Shown here piece after piece: positions 37,701 to 45,369 of a DNA stretch of 46,688 bases. Origin of the DNA: Patescibacteria group bacterium (GTDB taxonomy: Bacteria; Patescibacteriota; Patescibacteriia; Patescibacteriales; GWC2-42-12); assembly GCA_028707005.1 (NCBI GenBank), contig JAQTVB010000007.1, forward strand, positions 1 through 46,688, read 5' to 3'. The position numbers and the translations under genes were made by a program. The notes under the pieces are model-generated. The model worked only from the letters and a program-made list of their open reading frames with translations. It did not search any database and was not told the DNA's origin. The stretch's first letter is position 1. Every line of letters starts with the position of its first letter.

Positions 37701-39851
37701 TTACTCCAAATGCGTCTTCTTTTCCCACGCGCCCAGTTGATCTTGTAAGGCTGGCCAGCGGCTCAAAGTCGGGTCAATCGCCAACAGTTTGATGGCCTGA
37801 TCGCGAGCCGATTTCATCAGAGTATAATCAAATAAAGACGCCATCTTCAGTTCAGGAAAGCCTTTTTGCTCGGTGCCGTAAACTTCGCCCGGGCCGCGGA
37901 ACTTTAAATCCAGTTTAGCCAGAGCAAAACCGTCATGGTTTTCTTCCAGCGCCCGCAAACGCTTTTGCGTCGCTTCTCCGGCCGACTCGGTAAATAAAAA
38001 ACAATAGGACTGATGAACGCTGCGGCCTACCCGGCCGCGGAATTGATGCAGCTGCGCCAGCCCAAAGCGGTCCGCGCCTTCAATCATCATCACCGCGGCG
38101 TTGGACACGTCCACGCCGACTTCTATAACCGAAGTGGCCACTAAAATGTTAATCTTATTTTCTAAAAATTTCGCCATGATCGCTTCTTTTTCCTTAGGCT
38201 TTAACCGGCCATGCAGCTTGCCGATGGCCAAATCGGGAAAAATAATCTTTTTAAGCTTTTGATATTCTTCTTCAACTGATTTCACGCCCAATTTGCTCGC
38301 CTCGCTGGCGCTTAAAGGGCGAAGCGGGTCGGACAGGTCAATTAGCGGACAAATCACAAAAACCTGCCGGCCCGCGCTAATCTGCTCACGGATAAATTTA
38401 TAGGCAACCGCCCGCTGATTTTCCGGCACCAGCCTGGTGATGATTCTTTTTCTGTCTTTGGGCATTTCGTTGATCATAGACAGCTCCAAATCGCCGTACA
38501 AAGCCAGGGCCAGGCTCCGCGGAATCGGCGTAGCGGTCATGCTTAAGAGGTGCGGCACCAGCTCGCCGCCGGTTTTTTCCATCAGCGCTTTTCTCTGCTC
38601 CACGCCGAAGCGGTGCTGTTCGTCAATCACCGCCAAAGCCAAATTCCTGAATTTTATGTCCTCCTGGATTAAGGCATGCGTACCGATAATTAAATCTGAA
38701 TTATGAATAATGAATGATGAATCACGGTCTTTAATTTTTGTCTTTTCTCCATAATTCGTAATTCGTAATTCGTAATTCGTAATTTTCTGATTGCTAGTCA
38801 TCAGTCCCACTTTCATGCCAAAGCCCGACAGCAGGCGGCTCACTGTTTCATAGTGTTGCCTGGCCAGTATTTCCGTCGGCACCATCAATGCCGCCTGTTT
38901 TTTATTAAGCGCCACATTAAGCATGGCCATGATAGCCACTAAAGTCTTGCCACTGCCGACTTCGCCTTCCAAGAGCCGAGACATGGGCCGGTTTTTTTCC
39001 ATGTCCAATAAAATTTCCCAGGCGGCTTTTCTTTGTGCGTTGGTTAAGGTAAACGGCAAACTATCAACAAATTGCTTGGTCTCCGCTTCGTGGAATTTTA
39101 TGGCCCAGGCCCGGCTTAAATTTAAGCTCCGCTTCACCAATTGCGACTGCAGCTGAATTAAAAAAAGCTCGTTAAAGGCCAAGCGCTCGCGAGCTTTTTT
39201 AATCTCTGAACTATTTTTGGGAAAATGAATCTTCTTGATTGCTTCGGCTAAACTGATCAGCCTGGCCGGCTGCTTAATTTCCCAGGGCAGCCAATCCGGC
39301 GTTTGATTGGCCAGATTAATCACCTGTTTAATTAAAAACCTTACCTGCTTATGCGTCAAATTGGCGGTAAGATGATAATTGGGCACTAGTCCCTGCGTAT
39401 GAATGGCATTTATCCCCCCTGACAAGGGGGGAATAAGGGGGGTTTGTATCTTTTCATAAACCGGCGACATCATCACTAAGCCGCCATAATCGTCTTCCAC
39501 CTTGCCGGCCAGCGAGACTTGATCGCCCGCCTGCAAAACGCGCGCCAAAAAAGGCTGATTGAACCAAATCACTTTTAACGTTTCCGCACCATCGCCGATT
39601 AACGCTTCGGTAATATTCATTCTGCGCTTCCAACTCCGTTTATTCTGAATTAATTCAATCTGGCCGACCACGTTCGCGCTGGTCCCGGCCTGCAATTTTT
39701 CAATCGGCGTTATTTTGGAAAAATCGTCGTAGCGGAAAGGAAAATAAAATAACAAGTCGCGCACCGTGGCCACGCCCAATTTTTTCAGCTTCTTGGCCGT
39801 GGCCGCGCCCACGCGGGTGATATGAATAATGTCGGTATCTAAAGTCAACAT
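37701..39851 (-). CDS. recG: ATP-dependent DNA helicase RecG
   Basis: Branch-migration helicase for stalled forks and recombination. It has the N-terminal OB/wedge domain (about 1-160), Walker A LEGEVGSGKTLVA (about 294-306), DEQH box (410-413: VIDEQHRFGVEQR), motif III LLSMTATPIPRSLAL, helicase C with TSVIEVGVDVSNAAVMMIE and QFRGRVGRS, and a TRG/wedge C-terminus. Two in-frame repeat inserts are evident: residues about 135-149 (IQTPLIPPLSGGINA) and about 354-385 (NQKITNYELRITNY..SSFIIHNS). The second lies between helicase motifs Ia and II, where RecG normally has a short variable segment. The frame is intact throughout. Confidence 0.96.
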   Translation of the reverse strand: MLTLDTDIIHITRVGAATAKKLKKLGVATVRDLLFYFPFRYDDFSKITPIEKLQAGTSANVVGQIELIQNKRSWKRRMNITEALIGDGAETLKVIWFNQPFLARVLQAGDQVSLAGKVEDDYGGLVMMSPVYEKIQTPLIPPLSGGINAIHTQGLVPNYHLTANLTHKQVRFLIKQVINLANQTPDWLPWEIKQPARLISLAEAIKKIHFPKNSSEIKKARERLAFNELFLIQLQSQLVKRSLNLSRAWAIKFHEAETKQFVDSLPFTLTNAQRKAAWEILLDMEKNRPMSRLLEGEVGSGKTLVAIMAMLNVALNKKQAALMVPTEILARQHYETVSRLLSGFGMKVGLMTSNQKITNYELRITNYGEKTKIKDRDSSFIIHNSDLIIGTHALIQEDIKFRNLALAVIDEQHRFGVEQRKALMEKTGGELVPHLLSMTATPIPRSLALALYGDLELSMINEMPKDRKRIITRLVPENQRAVAYKFIREQISAGRQVFVICPLIDLSDPLRPLSASEASKLGVKSVEEEYQKLKKIIFPDLAIGKLHGRLKPKEKEAIMAKFLENKINILVATSVIEVGVDVSNAAVMMIEGADRFGLAQLHQFRGRVGRSVHQSYCFLFTESAGEATQKRLRALEENHDGFALAKLDLKFRGPGEVYGTEQKGFPELKMASLFDYTLMKSARDQAIKLLAIDPTLSRWPALQDQLGAWEKKTHLE
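38697..38792. repeat. Dispersed 'ATTCGTAATTCGTAATT' repeat inside recG
   Basis: A tandem ATTCGTAATTCGTAATTCGTAATT block (about 38752-38784) preceded by ATGAATAATGAATGATGAATCA. It is read in-frame as ITNYELRITNYG and SFIIHNS in RecG. The same words occur in the intergenic repeats at 4455-4603, 43310-43332 and 45419-45492. Confidence 0.8.
39405..39449. repeat. Palindromic 'CCCCCCTGACAAGGGGGG' repeat inside recG
   Basis: CCCCCCT/AGGGGGG arms followed by AATAAGGGGGGTTTG, related to the repeat at 17980-18007. It is translated as TPLIPPLSGGI. Confidence 0.75.
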
Positions 39852-39886
39852 GCTTACATTTTAACACAAAAATCGTAATAAAAAAG

Positions 39887-39911
39887 CCCCTAAAACTAAA
39901 AGTTTCAGGGG
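39887..39911 (-). terminator. Terminator of the 162-residue orphan gene
   Basis: CCCCTAAAACT/AGTTTCAGGGG (one mismatch, 3-nt loop) with a GCTTTTTTATT tail on the minus strand, 24 nt past the stop at 39935. Confidence 0.8.
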
Positions 39912-39934
39912 TTGAAATGGATAGGGGCAACAAC

Positions 39935-40423
39935 CTAGCAATTTTCCGCCAGGAATGCCCAGTCTTTAGGCCAGCGGCTCTGCGGCCCGAGAATGGTCGC
40001 CAGGCAAAGCGCGCGACCTTGACCGTCGCGATAAACGCACAGAAAAGAGGAACTGCCGCTTGGATCCTTAAAGATCGCTCGAACATTATCCGGCTCGGCG
40101 GCAACAAGGCTCTTGCATCGTAATTCCTCCGGCATGTCGCCTTCCCGTACTTGCGCCATCAGCCCTAACAGATAGTTGGGCGCTTGGCGGCAGTGTTGCA
40201 TACTCAGCTCCTGAAGAAGACCGGTGCTCTCTGCTTCTCTGATGGGGCGGCCGAAGCAGACTAAATAGAGATTCTTGGCTCCTTGAGCCGTCTCAAGCGC
40301 CACTATTTGTCCGATGTTTTGCGGATGGTAAGTATGATAGCCACCTGTCTCGATTGTCTCGATTGTATTGACAGGCGGGATGTCGAAAAACTCACGGACG
40401 ACCAGATCAGATGTAGTCGGCAT
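39935..40423 (-). CDS. Orphan cytosolic protein, function unknown
   Basis: The 162-residue soluble protein has an alternating strand/helix pattern (IGQIVALETAQGAKNLYLVCFGRPI, LLQELSMQHCRQAPNYLLGLMAQV, VRAIFKDPSGSSSFLCVYRDGQGRALCLATIL). It has no signal, no membrane segment and no motif I recognise. It is monocistronic, with a strong terminator downstream and a 15-bp hairpin in its upstream region. GC and codon use are higher than the AT-rich flanks. It neighbours the 275-residue orphan and a fragment of alr, so the block 39.9-41.7 kb looks like an accessory insertion. Confidence 0.6.
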   Translation of the reverse strand: MPTTSDLVVREFFDIPPVNTIETIETGGYHTYHPQNIGQIVALETAQGAKNLYLVCFGRPIREAESTGLLQELSMQHCRQAPNYLLGLMAQVREGDMPEELRCKSLVAAEPDNVRAIFKDPSGSSSFLCVYRDGQGRALCLATILGPQSRWPKDWAFLAENC

Positions 40424-40446
40424 AATATTATGTGTTTGAAGTTTTC

Positions 40447-40496
40447 AGTGAACTGCCTTAAATCCCCTGCCAGAAAGAGACTTAAGGCAATTCACT
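40447..40496. repeat. Hairpin in the leader of the 162-residue orphan gene
   Basis: AGTGAACTGCCTTAA (40447-40461) and TTAAGGCAATTCACT (40482-40496) pair at 14 of 15 positions with a 20-nt loop. It sits 24 nt upstream of the ATG, so it could be an operator or a leader RNA structure. Confidence 0.55.
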
Positions 40497-40576
40497 TGCC
40501 GCAAGACATGACTTTTAAAAGAACAAAATGGCTAATAAAATATCCTAACATACCCATACACTGCTGTCTAGTTCTA

Positions 40577-40661
40577 TTAATTTTTAATCACTCTCCGCCT
40601 TAAATGCGCTGGGATGTGGACTAAAATTTCCCAAGGAATCATGCCGACGGCTTTGGCTATA
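40577..40661 (-). pseudogene. 3' fragment of a second alanine racemase gene
   Basis: Minus-strand reading gives IAKAVGMIPWEILVHIPAHLRRRVIKN-stop, matching the alr C-terminus in this window (IAKAVGTIPWEILVHIPAHLRRVVN) with differences in the last residues and about 90% nucleotide identity over 60 nt. Similarity stops abruptly after GGCTATA at 40661. It is a remnant of a duplicated or replaced alr copy in the same orientation as the intact gene about 1.2 kb away. Confidence 0.85.
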
Positions 40662-40693
40662 CAAGCCGATGCCTAAATGGTTGAATTTTCAAC

Positions 40694-40724
40694 AAAAAAA
40701 GAAGCTGACGCGCGCGTCAGCTTC
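40694..40724 (-). terminator. Terminator of the 275-residue orphan gene
   Basis: A 24-nt perfect palindrome GAAGCTGACGCG/CGCGTCAGCTTC, followed by seven Ts on the minus strand, 30 nt beyond the stop at 40754. Confidence 0.85.
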
Positions 40725-40753
40725 GTGAAAACTCAATTTGCCTCCTCTGCTTG

Positions 40754-41581
40754 TTACCGCCTTGCTAGCGGCGGGAGTTGGTCCGGCCCGGAGGTTGCAA
40801 TATATATGCGGCGCAACAGCCGATGATATTCGCCCCCAAAAGAACCCTGGAACAAGTTCCAGTTCTTTACCCATAGAGAGATATCCCAATCGACAACAAA
40901 TATTCCCTCACCAAACTCCTCGCTAGAATGGCGCCAAGCTGGAAAAACAAACCCCACTCGACCCTGCAGACTTTTGGGGATATCTTTTTGATGTTGCAGG
41001 ATGTGCTCCCCGTCCTCCTGGCCGAGATTGACGTTCAGCTCCTGGACCCGCCCCACCATAATATGGCCAGGCACCGGCGCGACTCCCTTTGTCGGGATCT
41101 TAACAATCTCGTAGGTGCGGCCGCCCACCACCATCCGGGCAGGCAGAGCGTCGCCCTGGCTGGGTTCGCCGCCAGGCTTTTCAGCCTCCTTCGTGCCGCC
41201 GGCAGCAAGCCCCATCTCGTCCTCGAGCGCTAGCTCGTTGGGCGTGGCTCGCTTTTGAGTTTCCAAGACCCAGGCGGGATTCTCCATCTTGCCCTGGCGC
41301 GTCTGAAGGTTGAAACGGCATTGAACGTTGACCTTGACGGAGCTGCCTTGAGAGGTCGGCGCCATAAGCATCGTCTCAAAGACTTCATTGTCCGCGCCAG
41401 TTATAAGGTCGCGGCAGCAAAAATTTCCACCGCAGATCCTGAACGATTGATAATTCAGATATTGGCCTTGCTTTTCCTGCACGGCGAAAGTTATTGGCCT
41501 GCCGGCGAAAACAGCCAACATCATGCTCCAGCGGCCCGGACCTCTGGTGATTGTCAGCACTCTTGTTATTGTTGAGCTCAT
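40754..41581 (-). CDS. Orphan protein of 275 residues, function unknown
   Basis: Soluble protein with no signal peptide. Its N-terminal half is beta-rich (SSTITRVLTITRGPGRWSMMLAVFAGRPITFAVQ, SVKVNVQCRFNLQTRQG), with a clustered cysteine segment (FRICGGNFCCRD). An acidic/glycine-rich linker follows (LALEDEMGLAAGGTKEAEKPGGEPSQ), then a second domain (GRTYEIVKIPTKGVAPVPGHIMVGRVQELNVNL). No family is recognised. It has a clear Shine-Dalgarno sequence (AAAGGAGTTCGTATG), its own promoter and terminator, and lies between an alr fragment and the intact alr, i.e. it is flanked by direct repeats of the alr 3' end. Probably a recent insertion. Confidence 0.65.
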   Translation of the reverse strand: MSSTITRVLTITRGPGRWSMMLAVFAGRPITFAVQEKQGQYLNYQSFRICGGNFCCRDLITGADNEVFETMLMAPTSQGSSVKVNVQCRFNLQTRQGKMENPAWVLETQKRATPNELALEDEMGLAAGGTKEAEKPGGEPSQGDALPARMVVGGRTYEIVKIPTKGVAPVPGHIMVGRVQELNVNLGQEDGEHILQHQKDIPKSLQGRVGFVFPAWRHSSEEFGEGIFVVDWDISLWVKNWNLFQGSFGGEYHRLLRRIYIATSGPDQLPPLARR

Positions 41582-41697
41582 ACGAACTCCTTTTGATTTG
41601 CATTGTGCAACGCCTTAATCAGGGAAAGCGTCTGACCCTCTTATTCCTTGCAGAACGACCTAACCATACAGCTAGGAATTAACTAACAAGCTAACTT

Positions 41698-41727
41698 ATC
41701 ATAAATTGATAATTTTGTAAATATCAA
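41698..41727 (-). promoter_or_regulatory. Promoter of the 275-residue orphan gene
   Basis: On the minus strand, TTGATA (plus 41722-41727), an 18-bp spacer and TATGAT (plus 41698-41703). An ACAGG..CCTGT imperfect hairpin with a T-run (41731-41762), which may terminate alr, sits just upstream. Confidence 0.5.
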
Positions 41728-41770
41728 AAAACAGGCCGTCTGATAATGACCAAACAACCTGTCGCTGAAT

Positions 41771-42925
41771 TTAATTTACGACTCGTCTTAAATGCGCCGG
41801 GATGTGGACTAAAATTTCCCAAGGAATCGTGCCGACGGCTTTGGCTATATTGTCAACCGAATTTTTGTCATTTTGCTTATTGCTGATAATTACCACTTCA
41901 TCGCCCGATTTTATATCCTGCACTGCCGAGACGTCTAGGGAAGTAATATTCATGCTCACTCGGCCGACAATTGGGCAAAACTGGCCGCGCACTTTTAAAA
42001 AGCCGCAATCAGACAGTCGCCGATCCACGCCCTCATAATACCCGGCCGGTACCGTAGCGATTATCGCATCGCGCTTTAATTCATGAGTCAGATTATAGCC
42101 CAAGCGCTCTCCGGCTTTAAGCCGCTTGACCGAACTGATGATTGACCGCATGGCCAAAACCGGCTTGAGCTTCAAGCTAAGCCGCGGCGACGGCTTAAGG
42201 CCATACAAACCGATGCCCAGCCGGGCCACGTTATGATCAATTTGGTCGCCATATAACATCCCGGCCGTGGCCGCCAGATGAAAATATTTTATAGTAGAAA
42301 AATTATGCCTAAAAATCGCCGCTGCTTTCGCCCACTGCTCAATCTGCGATTTGGTAAAAGCTTCTTCCGGCCCGTCCGCGTCGGCCAGATGCGAGCAAAC
42401 GCCTTCCAAAATCAAAAATTTATTTCCTTTAATGATTTTCACGGCTTGATCAATCTGGCTGAATAAAATCCCCTGCCGATGCATGCCGGTATCTATTTTT
42501 AAATGAATCGTTAATGGCGAAAATAAATTTTCGGCAACCGACGTTAAGTGCTCCAGGCTGGTGATGGTAAAAGAAAAATTTTTCCGCTGGAAATTTTTAA
42601 CATTTTCCGCATGGGTATAGCCAATAATCAAAATTTTGGATTTTATGCCATGATGCCTTAAACTCAGGGCCTCGGCTAGCGAATCAACAACAAAAAAAGG
42701 GATTTTCTCCCTATCTAAAATTTCGGCGGCCGGCGCCAAGCCATGGCCGTAAGCATTGCTTTTTAAAACCGGCGCCAAAGCCAGAGCCGGATAGGCTCGC
42801 TGGAATTCATGCAAATTGTCCAGCAAATTTTTCCTGGAAATTAAAACTTCCACCAGCGGGCGGAAGCGGGAAAAACGCTGCCTGATTTTTCTCAAAAAAT
42901 TTAAAAATTTCATAAAAGGAGTCAT
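41771..42925 (-). CDS. alr: Alanine racemase
   Basis: PLP enzyme making D-alanine for peptidoglycan. The PLP-lysine motif is APVLKSNAYGHG. Further family motifs are HLKIDTGMHRQG, AATAGMLYG, RLGIGLYGLKPS, the catalytic-tyrosine region AGERLGYNLTHEL and the C-terminal VGRVSMNITSLDVS, in normal order; length about 384. The track start is a TTG inside the tRNA-Arg acceptor stem, so I use the ATG at 42925 (Met7; Met11 at 42913 is possible). The gene starts about 10 nt after tRNA-Arg and is probably read from the same transcript. Confidence 0.95.
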   Translation of the reverse strand: MTPFMKFLNFLRKIRQRFSRFRPLVEVLISRKNLLDNLHEFQRAYPALALAPVLKSNAYGHGLAPAAEILDREKIPFFVVDSLAEALSLRHHGIKSKILIIGYTHAENVKNFQRKNFSFTITSLEHLTSVAENLFSPLTIHLKIDTGMHRQGILFSQIDQAVKIIKGNKFLILEGVCSHLADADGPEEAFTKSQIEQWAKAAAIFRHNFSTIKYFHLAATAGMLYGDQIDHNVARLGIGLYGLKPSPRLSLKLKPVLAMRSIISSVKRLKAGERLGYNLTHELKRDAIIATVPAGYYEGVDRRLSDCGFLKVRGQFCPIVGRVSMNITSLDVSAVQDIKSGDEVVIISNKQNDKNSVDNIAKAVGTIPWEILVHIPAHLRRVVN

Positions 42926-42934
42926 TCTAAAATG

Positions 42935-43006
42935 TGCCCTCAAGAGGAATTGAACCTCTGTCCCAAGCTCCGGAGGCTTGTACTCTATCCGTTGAGCTAT
43001 GAGGGC
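42935..43006 (-). tRNA. tRNA-Arg (CCG)
   Basis: Acceptor GCCCTCA/TGAGGGC, anticodon stem CAAGC/GCTTG with loop CTCCGGA giving CCG, T-arm AGAGGTTCAATTCCTCT. Discriminator A, CCA not encoded (ACA). All stems are fully paired. Confidence 0.93.
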
Positions 43007-43034
43007 AAATAATACTCAACTTTTAAAGCTCCGG

Positions 43035-43066
43035 CCTGCCCGCCAAAGCTTTAGCGGCGGCGGGAG
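43035..43066. repeat. CCCGCC..GGCGGG palindromic repeat
   Basis: CCTGCCCGCCAAAGCTTTAGCGGCGGCGGGAGG: GC-rich arms around AAAGCTTTA. Related elements lie at 28206-28244 and 44705-44740. Together with the tRNA remnant and the element at 43180-43240 it fills the gene-free stretch 43007-43337. Confidence 0.65.
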
Positions 43067-43095
43067 GCTTACGCTCCCCGCCCGCCTGACTCGTC

Positions 43096-43170
43096 TGGTG
43101 GCCCCAGCAGGAATTAAACCTGCATCTTGGGCTTCGGAGGCTTACGCTCTATCCTTTGAGCTATGGGCGC
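43096..43170 (-). pseudogene. Decayed tRNA-Arg (CCG) copy
   Basis: It aligns along its length with the tRNA-Arg(CCG) next door (CATAGCTCAAAGGATAGAGCG, CTCCGAA loop, GCAGGTTTAATTCCTGC). The acceptor has two mismatches (GCGCCCA against TGGGGCC), the anticodon stem two (TAAGC against GCCCA), and the T-loop is TTTAATT. CCA is encoded. Most simply a tRNA pseudogene; an unusual functional tRNA is less likely. Confidence 0.7.
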
Positions 43171-43179
43171 ATCATCACT

Positions 43180-43240
43180 TGTCATTGCGAGGAGCCCGCT
43201 CAGCGCGCCAGCGCCTGAGCGGGCGACGCGGCAATTTCTG
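43180..43240. repeat. 'TGTCATTGCGAGGAGC ... GACGCGGCAATTTC' dispersed repeat
   Basis: Inner stem GCCCGCTCA (43194-43202)/TGAGCGGGC (43216-43224) flanked by GTCATTGCGAGG and CGACGCGGCAAT. This is a widely occurring bacterial dispersed-repeat type; only one copy is in this window. Confidence 0.7.
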
Positions 43241-43337
43241 ACCAAAAGGCACTAACTAATTAAAGATGAAATTATCTAAGCAAAAAAACCTATTAGCCAA
43301 GGCGTTTTCTCATAATTCGTAATTCGTAATTCACTTG

Positions 43338-44579
43338 TTATCTGCCGCGCCGCCGGCCCATAATCGGCGGCCTGGAGCGCCGGACGGCCGATCGTCCGAA
43401 GCTCATGGTCCGGCCGTAGCGCCTGAAAGTCGGGCGCGTGCCAGCCTGCTCCAGTTCGACGAATTTTTTCAAAGTAAGCTTTTTATTAATCAATCTTTCA
43501 ATGCTCCTAACGTCTTTGCCCTGATCGGGCGTGGCGAAAGAAATCGCTTTGCCGACCTTGCCGGCGCGGGCGGTGCGGCCGATGCGATGCACGTAATCTT
43601 CCGAATCGTCCGGCAAATCATAGTTCACCACCAGCTCAATATCCGAAACATCAATGCCGCGCGCGGCAATATCCGTAGCGATAAGAATCCGGTATTTCCG
43701 GGATTTAAAGCCGGACATTGATTCCTTGCGCTGATTAAATGATAAATTGGAATGAATTTCCGCCACTTCATGCCCGCTCTGCTCTAAAGTCCTGGCTAAA
43801 TTTCTCGCGCCATATTTAGTCCTGGTAAAAACCAAAACCGAGCCCCGGTATTCATGAAGAATCTTTTCCAACTGGCCGCGCTTATCCTCTTTCCTCATAA
43901 CATAAACTTCTTGATCAACCAACTCCACCGTAGTTCCCGGCGGAGCTACTTCAATATGAATCGGCATGATCATATGAACCGAAGCCAATTTTAAAATCGC
44001 CCGAGGCATGGTGGCGGAAAAGAGCATGGTTTGCCGTTTTTTCGGCACCCGTTTAATAATTTCTTCTATCTGCGGAGCAAAACCCATGTCAAACATCCGG
44101 TCGGCTTCGTCCAGAACCAAAATTTTAACCCGGTCCAATCTCACCGAACCGCGCCTAAGATGATCAATCATCCGGCCCGGCGTGGCGATATAGATATGAG
44201 GATTTCTTCTAAGGCTTTGCAATTGGCTGCCGATGCCCTGGCCGCCAATCAGCGAGATGGTCCTAAGGCCAAGCTTGCCGCCGAGCTGGCGCAAACTCTC
44301 ATCAACCTGCAAGGCCAGTTCGCGGGTCGGCAATAAAACCAAGCCCTGGCCGCCGCTAACGGCCAGCCGCTCAATCATGGGAATGCCGAAAGCGAAAGTT
44401 TTGCCCGTGCCGGTTTGGGCCACGCCGATTAAATCCTGGCCGGTTAAAGCGACCGGAATTGATTTGGTCTGAATTGGTGTGGGCGTGTCTAATTTTAGAC
44501 TATTGAGCACGTTTAAAATTGAGGCGCTAACGCCCAAATCTTTAAAAGTAGATTCGGTTGGTTTGGTTGGTAGAGACAT
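43338..44579 (-). CDS. DEAD-box RNA helicase (RhlE-like)
   Basis: The 413-residue protein has Q motif TPTPIQ (32-37), motif I AQTGTGKT (54-61), Ia PTRELA, Ib TPGR, II VLDEADRMFDMGF, III SAT, and helicase C with VFTRTK, IATDIAARGIDV and HRIGRTARAG. The C-terminus is a short basic Arg/Gly-rich tail (RRYGRTMSFGRSAVRRSRPPIMGRRRGR) as in RhlE/CsdA-like RNA remodelling helicases. It probably acts in ribosome assembly or RNA decay. The ATG is 4 nt from the 3' end of tRNA-Arg(GCG), so the two are likely cotranscribed. Confidence 0.95.
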   Translation of the reverse strand: MSLPTKPTESTFKDLGVSASILNVLNSLKLDTPTPIQTKSIPVALTGQDLIGVAQTGTGKTFAFGIPMIERLAVSGGQGLVLLPTRELALQVDESLRQLGGKLGLRTISLIGGQGIGSQLQSLRRNPHIYIATPGRMIDHLRRGSVRLDRVKILVLDEADRMFDMGFAPQIEEIIKRVPKKRQTMLFSATMPRAILKLASVHMIMPIHIEVAPPGTTVELVDQEVYVMRKEDKRGQLEKILHEYRGSVLVFTRTKYGARNLARTLEQSGHEVAEIHSNLSFNQRKESMSGFKSRKYRILIATDIAARGIDVSDIELVVNYDLPDDSEDYVHRIGRTARAGKVGKAISFATPDQGKDVRSIERLINKKLTLKKFVELEQAGTRPTFRRYGRTMSFGRSAVRRSRPPIMGRRRGR

Positions 44580-44583
44580 AATG

Positions 44584-44655
44584 TGCTCTCGGCAGGAATT
44601 GAACCTGCATTTCTTCCTCCGCAGGGAAGTGTCCTATCCGTTGAACGACGAGGGC
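44584..44655 (-). tRNA. tRNA-Arg with GCG anticodon
   Basis: Acceptor GCCCTCG/CGAGAGC with one C-A mismatch (3-70), D-arm GTTC/GGAC, anticodon stem CTTCC/GGAAG fully paired with loop CTGCGGA giving GCG (reads CGC/CGU, Arg), T-arm GCAGG/CCTGC with TTCAATT. CCA not encoded. A GCG anticodon is uncommon in bacteria, which usually use ACG edited to ICG. Confidence 0.8.
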
Positions 44656-44859
44656 GTAATATTATTTTATAAACATCGGCAGAAAATCTGGACTTGCGTC
44701 CTACTTGCCCGCCGAAGCTTAGGCGTAGACGGGTCCATTGTCAGACCAGGGCTGATCCGCCTTGGGCGGAAACGACGAGTGCGTAATATTAACACGGCAC
44801 AGGATATTACCCTGTGCCATGAAAGCGAGGATATATATCCTCGACTAACAAATTGTCAT
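44656..44859. repeat. Gene-free stretch with a tRNA 5'-end duplicate and palindromes
   Basis: ACGACGAGKGCGTAATATTA, the 5' end of tRNA-Arg(GCG) plus its upstream flank, occurs at 44645-44664 and again at 44772-44791 (19/20 identical), so a second, wrecked tRNA start lies upstream. Between them are a CCCGCC-type palindrome (44705-44740) and TCCGCC..GGCGGA. Next come GGCACAGG/CCTGTGCC (44796-44818) and the perfect palindrome CGAGGATATATATCCTCG (44826-44843), followed on the minus strand by CTTTC, a possible weak terminator for the 44860 gene. Confidence 0.6.
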
Positions 44860-45360
44860 TTATAATTTAAACAATTTGGCTAAAGCTTCGGAAACCGGCT
44901 GGTCAGTCCGCTCCAGGTCTTCCGGCAGGTATTTTAGCAAATTTTCCCGAATTGGCAAGGGGTTTAAGTTATTAAGCGGTATTGACAGCCGGGGCTTGAC
45001 CGGATTCTTAAATTCAAAATATAAATTTTTTACATTCTGATGCGGCTTATAAACAATGGAAAAATCCTTAACAACGTCGTAATCATAAAATTTTCTGCCC
45101 ACCACCAAGCCCTGGTCGGTGATACTGAAATCTACCTGGAGCGGCTCTTGTCCGTCATGAATGATCATAATTAAAGCGCCGATAATTACAATGGCGGCAA
45201 ACAAAAAATCACCGCTCAAAAAAGAATAAACGATAAAGGCCACGCCCACGATACCGGCGATGATATACCAGGCTTTGGTCCGCTCGTGCTTATCGTATTC
45301 CGGCACGCTCCAGCTAATGATTTTTTTGCCTTGTTCGGTTGTTTTCGTCATTTCTGCCAT
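44860..45360 (-). CDS. Two-helix membrane protein with PH-like domain
   Basis: The 166-residue protein has a hydrophilic N-terminus (ISWSVPEYDKHERT), two closely spaced membrane helices (AWYIIAGIVGVAFIVYSFLSG and FLFAAIVIIGALIMII, about 30-70) and a cytoplasmic beta-rich domain (VDFSITDQGLVVGRKFYDYDVVKDFSIVYKP...LYFEFKNPVKPRLSIPL), resembling bacterial PH/bPH membrane proteins. The 'W.VPEYxKxERxxxWY' opening is a pattern I associate with CPR membrane proteins, without a known function. The start could be Met4. Confidence 0.65.
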   Translation of the reverse strand: MAEMTKTTEQGKKIISWSVPEYDKHERTKAWYIIAGIVGVAFIVYSFLSGDFLFAAIVIIGALIMIIHDGQEPLQVDFSITDQGLVVGRKFYDYDVVKDFSIVYKPHQNVKNLYFEFKNPVKPRLSIPLNNLNPLPIRENLLKYLPEDLERTDQPVSEALAKLFKL

Positions 45361-45369
45361 AGTTTTTTA

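Noticed and set aside
38750-38790. Tandem ATTCGTA units considered as a CRISPR-like array
   Set aside because: Units are 7-8 nt without spacers and lie in the recG reading frame; no cas genes in the window.
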